Source of the DNA: an uncultured Bacilli bacterium
GTDB lineage: Bacteria > Bacillota_I > Bacilli_A > RFN20 > CAG-826
Direction of reading: 5' to 3'
DNA length: 24,771 nucleotides
NCBI GenBank assembly: GCA_934168325.1
Contig: CAKPNG010000024.1
Location: 1 to 24,771 of the forward strand
Shown here: positions 24,074 through 24,771 of the stretch, one piece after another
Numbering within the stretch: the stretch's first letter is position 1
Layout of the letters: each line of letters starts with the position of its first letter
The notes under the pieces: model-generated
The model's database searches: none
The model's input: only the letters and a program-made list of their open reading frames with translations
What the model was told of the DNA's origin: nothing
Program-made: the position numbers and the translations under genes

Positions 24074-24676
24074 CTAAAACTCATTCTCCTGGAATAATAT
24101 TTTATTATTAATTTTAGAAAAATATATGGCTCCTATTGATATACCACACTTTAAAGCATCCGTTATTAATTCATTATTTTCATTCAATAAACAAATTATG
24201 TAATAAACAAGTCCTTGTTCAAAAGTGATTTGTTCAATATCAAAATAATCTTCAAAACTATATGAAAACTTTCTAGAAGCAATACCATCAGAGTCATCTA
24301 TCATTTTAACTCTTAACATATATTTACTTTCATCTTCAAAATTTGGTAAATTATAAAAATTTATCAATTTGTTTGTTTTATCTTTATTTTCTATAACTCT
24401 TTTCAATGCAAATGTACCATAGTTAGGGTTTGTTAAAAATCCATCATCATTCCGTTTCTCAATAAATCCTCGCATATAGCCAGCAGAAACACTAAGATTT
24501 GCTTTATTCTCTTGCTTCTTTTTTGCTTTTATTGCCGTAGCTAACCATGGTGTAGGCTCACTATAATTACTATTGAAATTAAATCCTGATTCTACAAATA
24601 AATTTTCAACATTTCCTTTTGAACAAGCAAATAATAAAGGTAATAAAAAATTTATTATTAAAATAGTTTTTTTCAT
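24074..24676 (-). CDS. Lipoprotein of unknown function
   Basis: Product of 200 residues. AGAGAGG precedes the ATG at 24676. Residues 1-18 are a short lipoprotein signal, KKTILIINFLLPLLFACS, with lipobox LFAC (Cys18). The mature part has PTPWLATAIKAKKKQE, an Ala/Ser segment, and several alternating strands (YMLRVKMIDD, LVYYIICLLNENNE, GISIGAIYFSK). I do not recognise the family and see no catalytic motif. It stands alone with its own promoter; about 80 nt separate it from the GNAT remnant. Probably exported and anchored in the membrane. Confidence 0.8.
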   Translation of the reverse strand: MKKTILIINFLLPLLFACSKGNVENLFVESGFNFNSNYSEPTPWLATAIKAKKKQENKANLSVSAGYMRGFIEKRNDDGFLTNPNYGTFALKRVIENKDKTNKLINFYNLPNFEDESKYMLRVKMIDDSDGIASRKFSYSFEDYFDIEQITFEQGLVYYIICLLNENNELITDALKCGISIGAIYFSKINNKILFQENEF

Positions 24677-24713
24677 TTTTGCCTCTCTGAAGTCCTTTGA
24701 TATTTATATTTGA

Positions 24714-24742
24714 ATACTATCAAAATTACCTACCAAAATCAA
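24714..24742 (-). promoter_or_regulatory. Possible promoter of the lipoprotein gene
   Basis: On the minus strand, TTGATT (24742-24737), a 17-nt spacer and TAGTAT (24719-24714) give a 4/6 plus 4/6 match to the consensus. The -10 lies about 38 nt before the ATG, a suitable distance. In AT-rich DNA such matches occur by chance, so this is tentative. Confidence 0.4.
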
Positions 24743-24752
24743 TTTTTCCATT

Positions 24753-24768
24753 ACACGTGGTTGCGTGT
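24753..24768. repeat. Small inverted repeat at the right edge
   Basis: ACACG (24753-24757) and CGTGT (24764-24768) are separated by 6 nt and sit just upstream of the putative lipoprotein promoter. It is one of the few G/C-rich spots in the region and could be a regulator site or part of a hairpin extending from an upstream gene; the window ends here. Confidence 0.3.
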
Positions 24769-24771
24769 CAT

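Overview
The window is extremely AT-rich, with strong AGGAGG-type ribosome binding sites, Trp written as TGG, and stop codons that are all TAA or TAG (no gene ends in TGA). Together with SipW-type signal peptides, InlB-type B repeats and lipoprotein signals, this points to a low-GC Gram-positive bacterium: Bacillota or a walled relative of the Mycoplasmatota, such as an uncultured gut Bacilli, RF39 or Erysipelotrichia-like lineage. The lineage is inferred; no rRNA or core gene is present.

Left end (1-787): one plus-strand gene for a small single-pass membrane protein, followed by a cluster of hairpins that separate it from the convergent minus-strand genes. Everything else is on the minus strand.

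788-2475: two genes that look like a nuclease or defence-type pair. One is a PIN-domain ribonuclease gene broken by a single in-frame TAA at codon 19, with all four acidic active-site residues kept. The other is an unrecognised protein with a possible restriction-fold motif.

2516-22764, about 20 kb: a long, tightly packed set of 16 genes that appears to be a dedicated cell-surface structure locus. In transcription order it encodes seven tandem, paralogous proteins with SipW-type signal peptides (hydrophobic helix ending in a GF-A/S-S/T-W motif); a SipW/ER-type signal peptidase with a Ser/His active site, the expected processing enzyme; a membrane-anchored McrB/MoxR-like AAA+ ATPase; a DUF2357-like protein with a C-terminal zinc ribbon; an ABC ATPase and ABC-2 permease; a membrane-anchored Ig-like/beta-helix protein; a repeat-rich lipoprotein; one more SipW-type substrate; and a 1001-residue beta-helix plus B-repeat protein overlapping that substrate by 8 nt. 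The array proteins share a C-terminal W-G-x-x-F/Y ... P ... Y-N signature. I infer TasA/camelysin-like fibre subunits with their own peptidase and an unusual ATPase/ABC module. I do not recognise this combination as a described system.

22865-24771: a small multi-pass membrane protein interrupted by a frameshift at an A10/T10 tract, with a good promoter (-35 TTGACT, 17-nt spacer, -10 TAAAAT) in front and a rho-independent terminator behind; a 383-nt intergenic region; a decayed C-terminal fragment of a GNAT acetyltransferase; and an unrecognised lipoprotein with its own plausible promoter.

Overall the core operon is intact and the flanks hold broken genes, the pattern expected of an accessory region. 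Two base-composition classes of genes are interleaved within the operon, suggesting cassette exchange.
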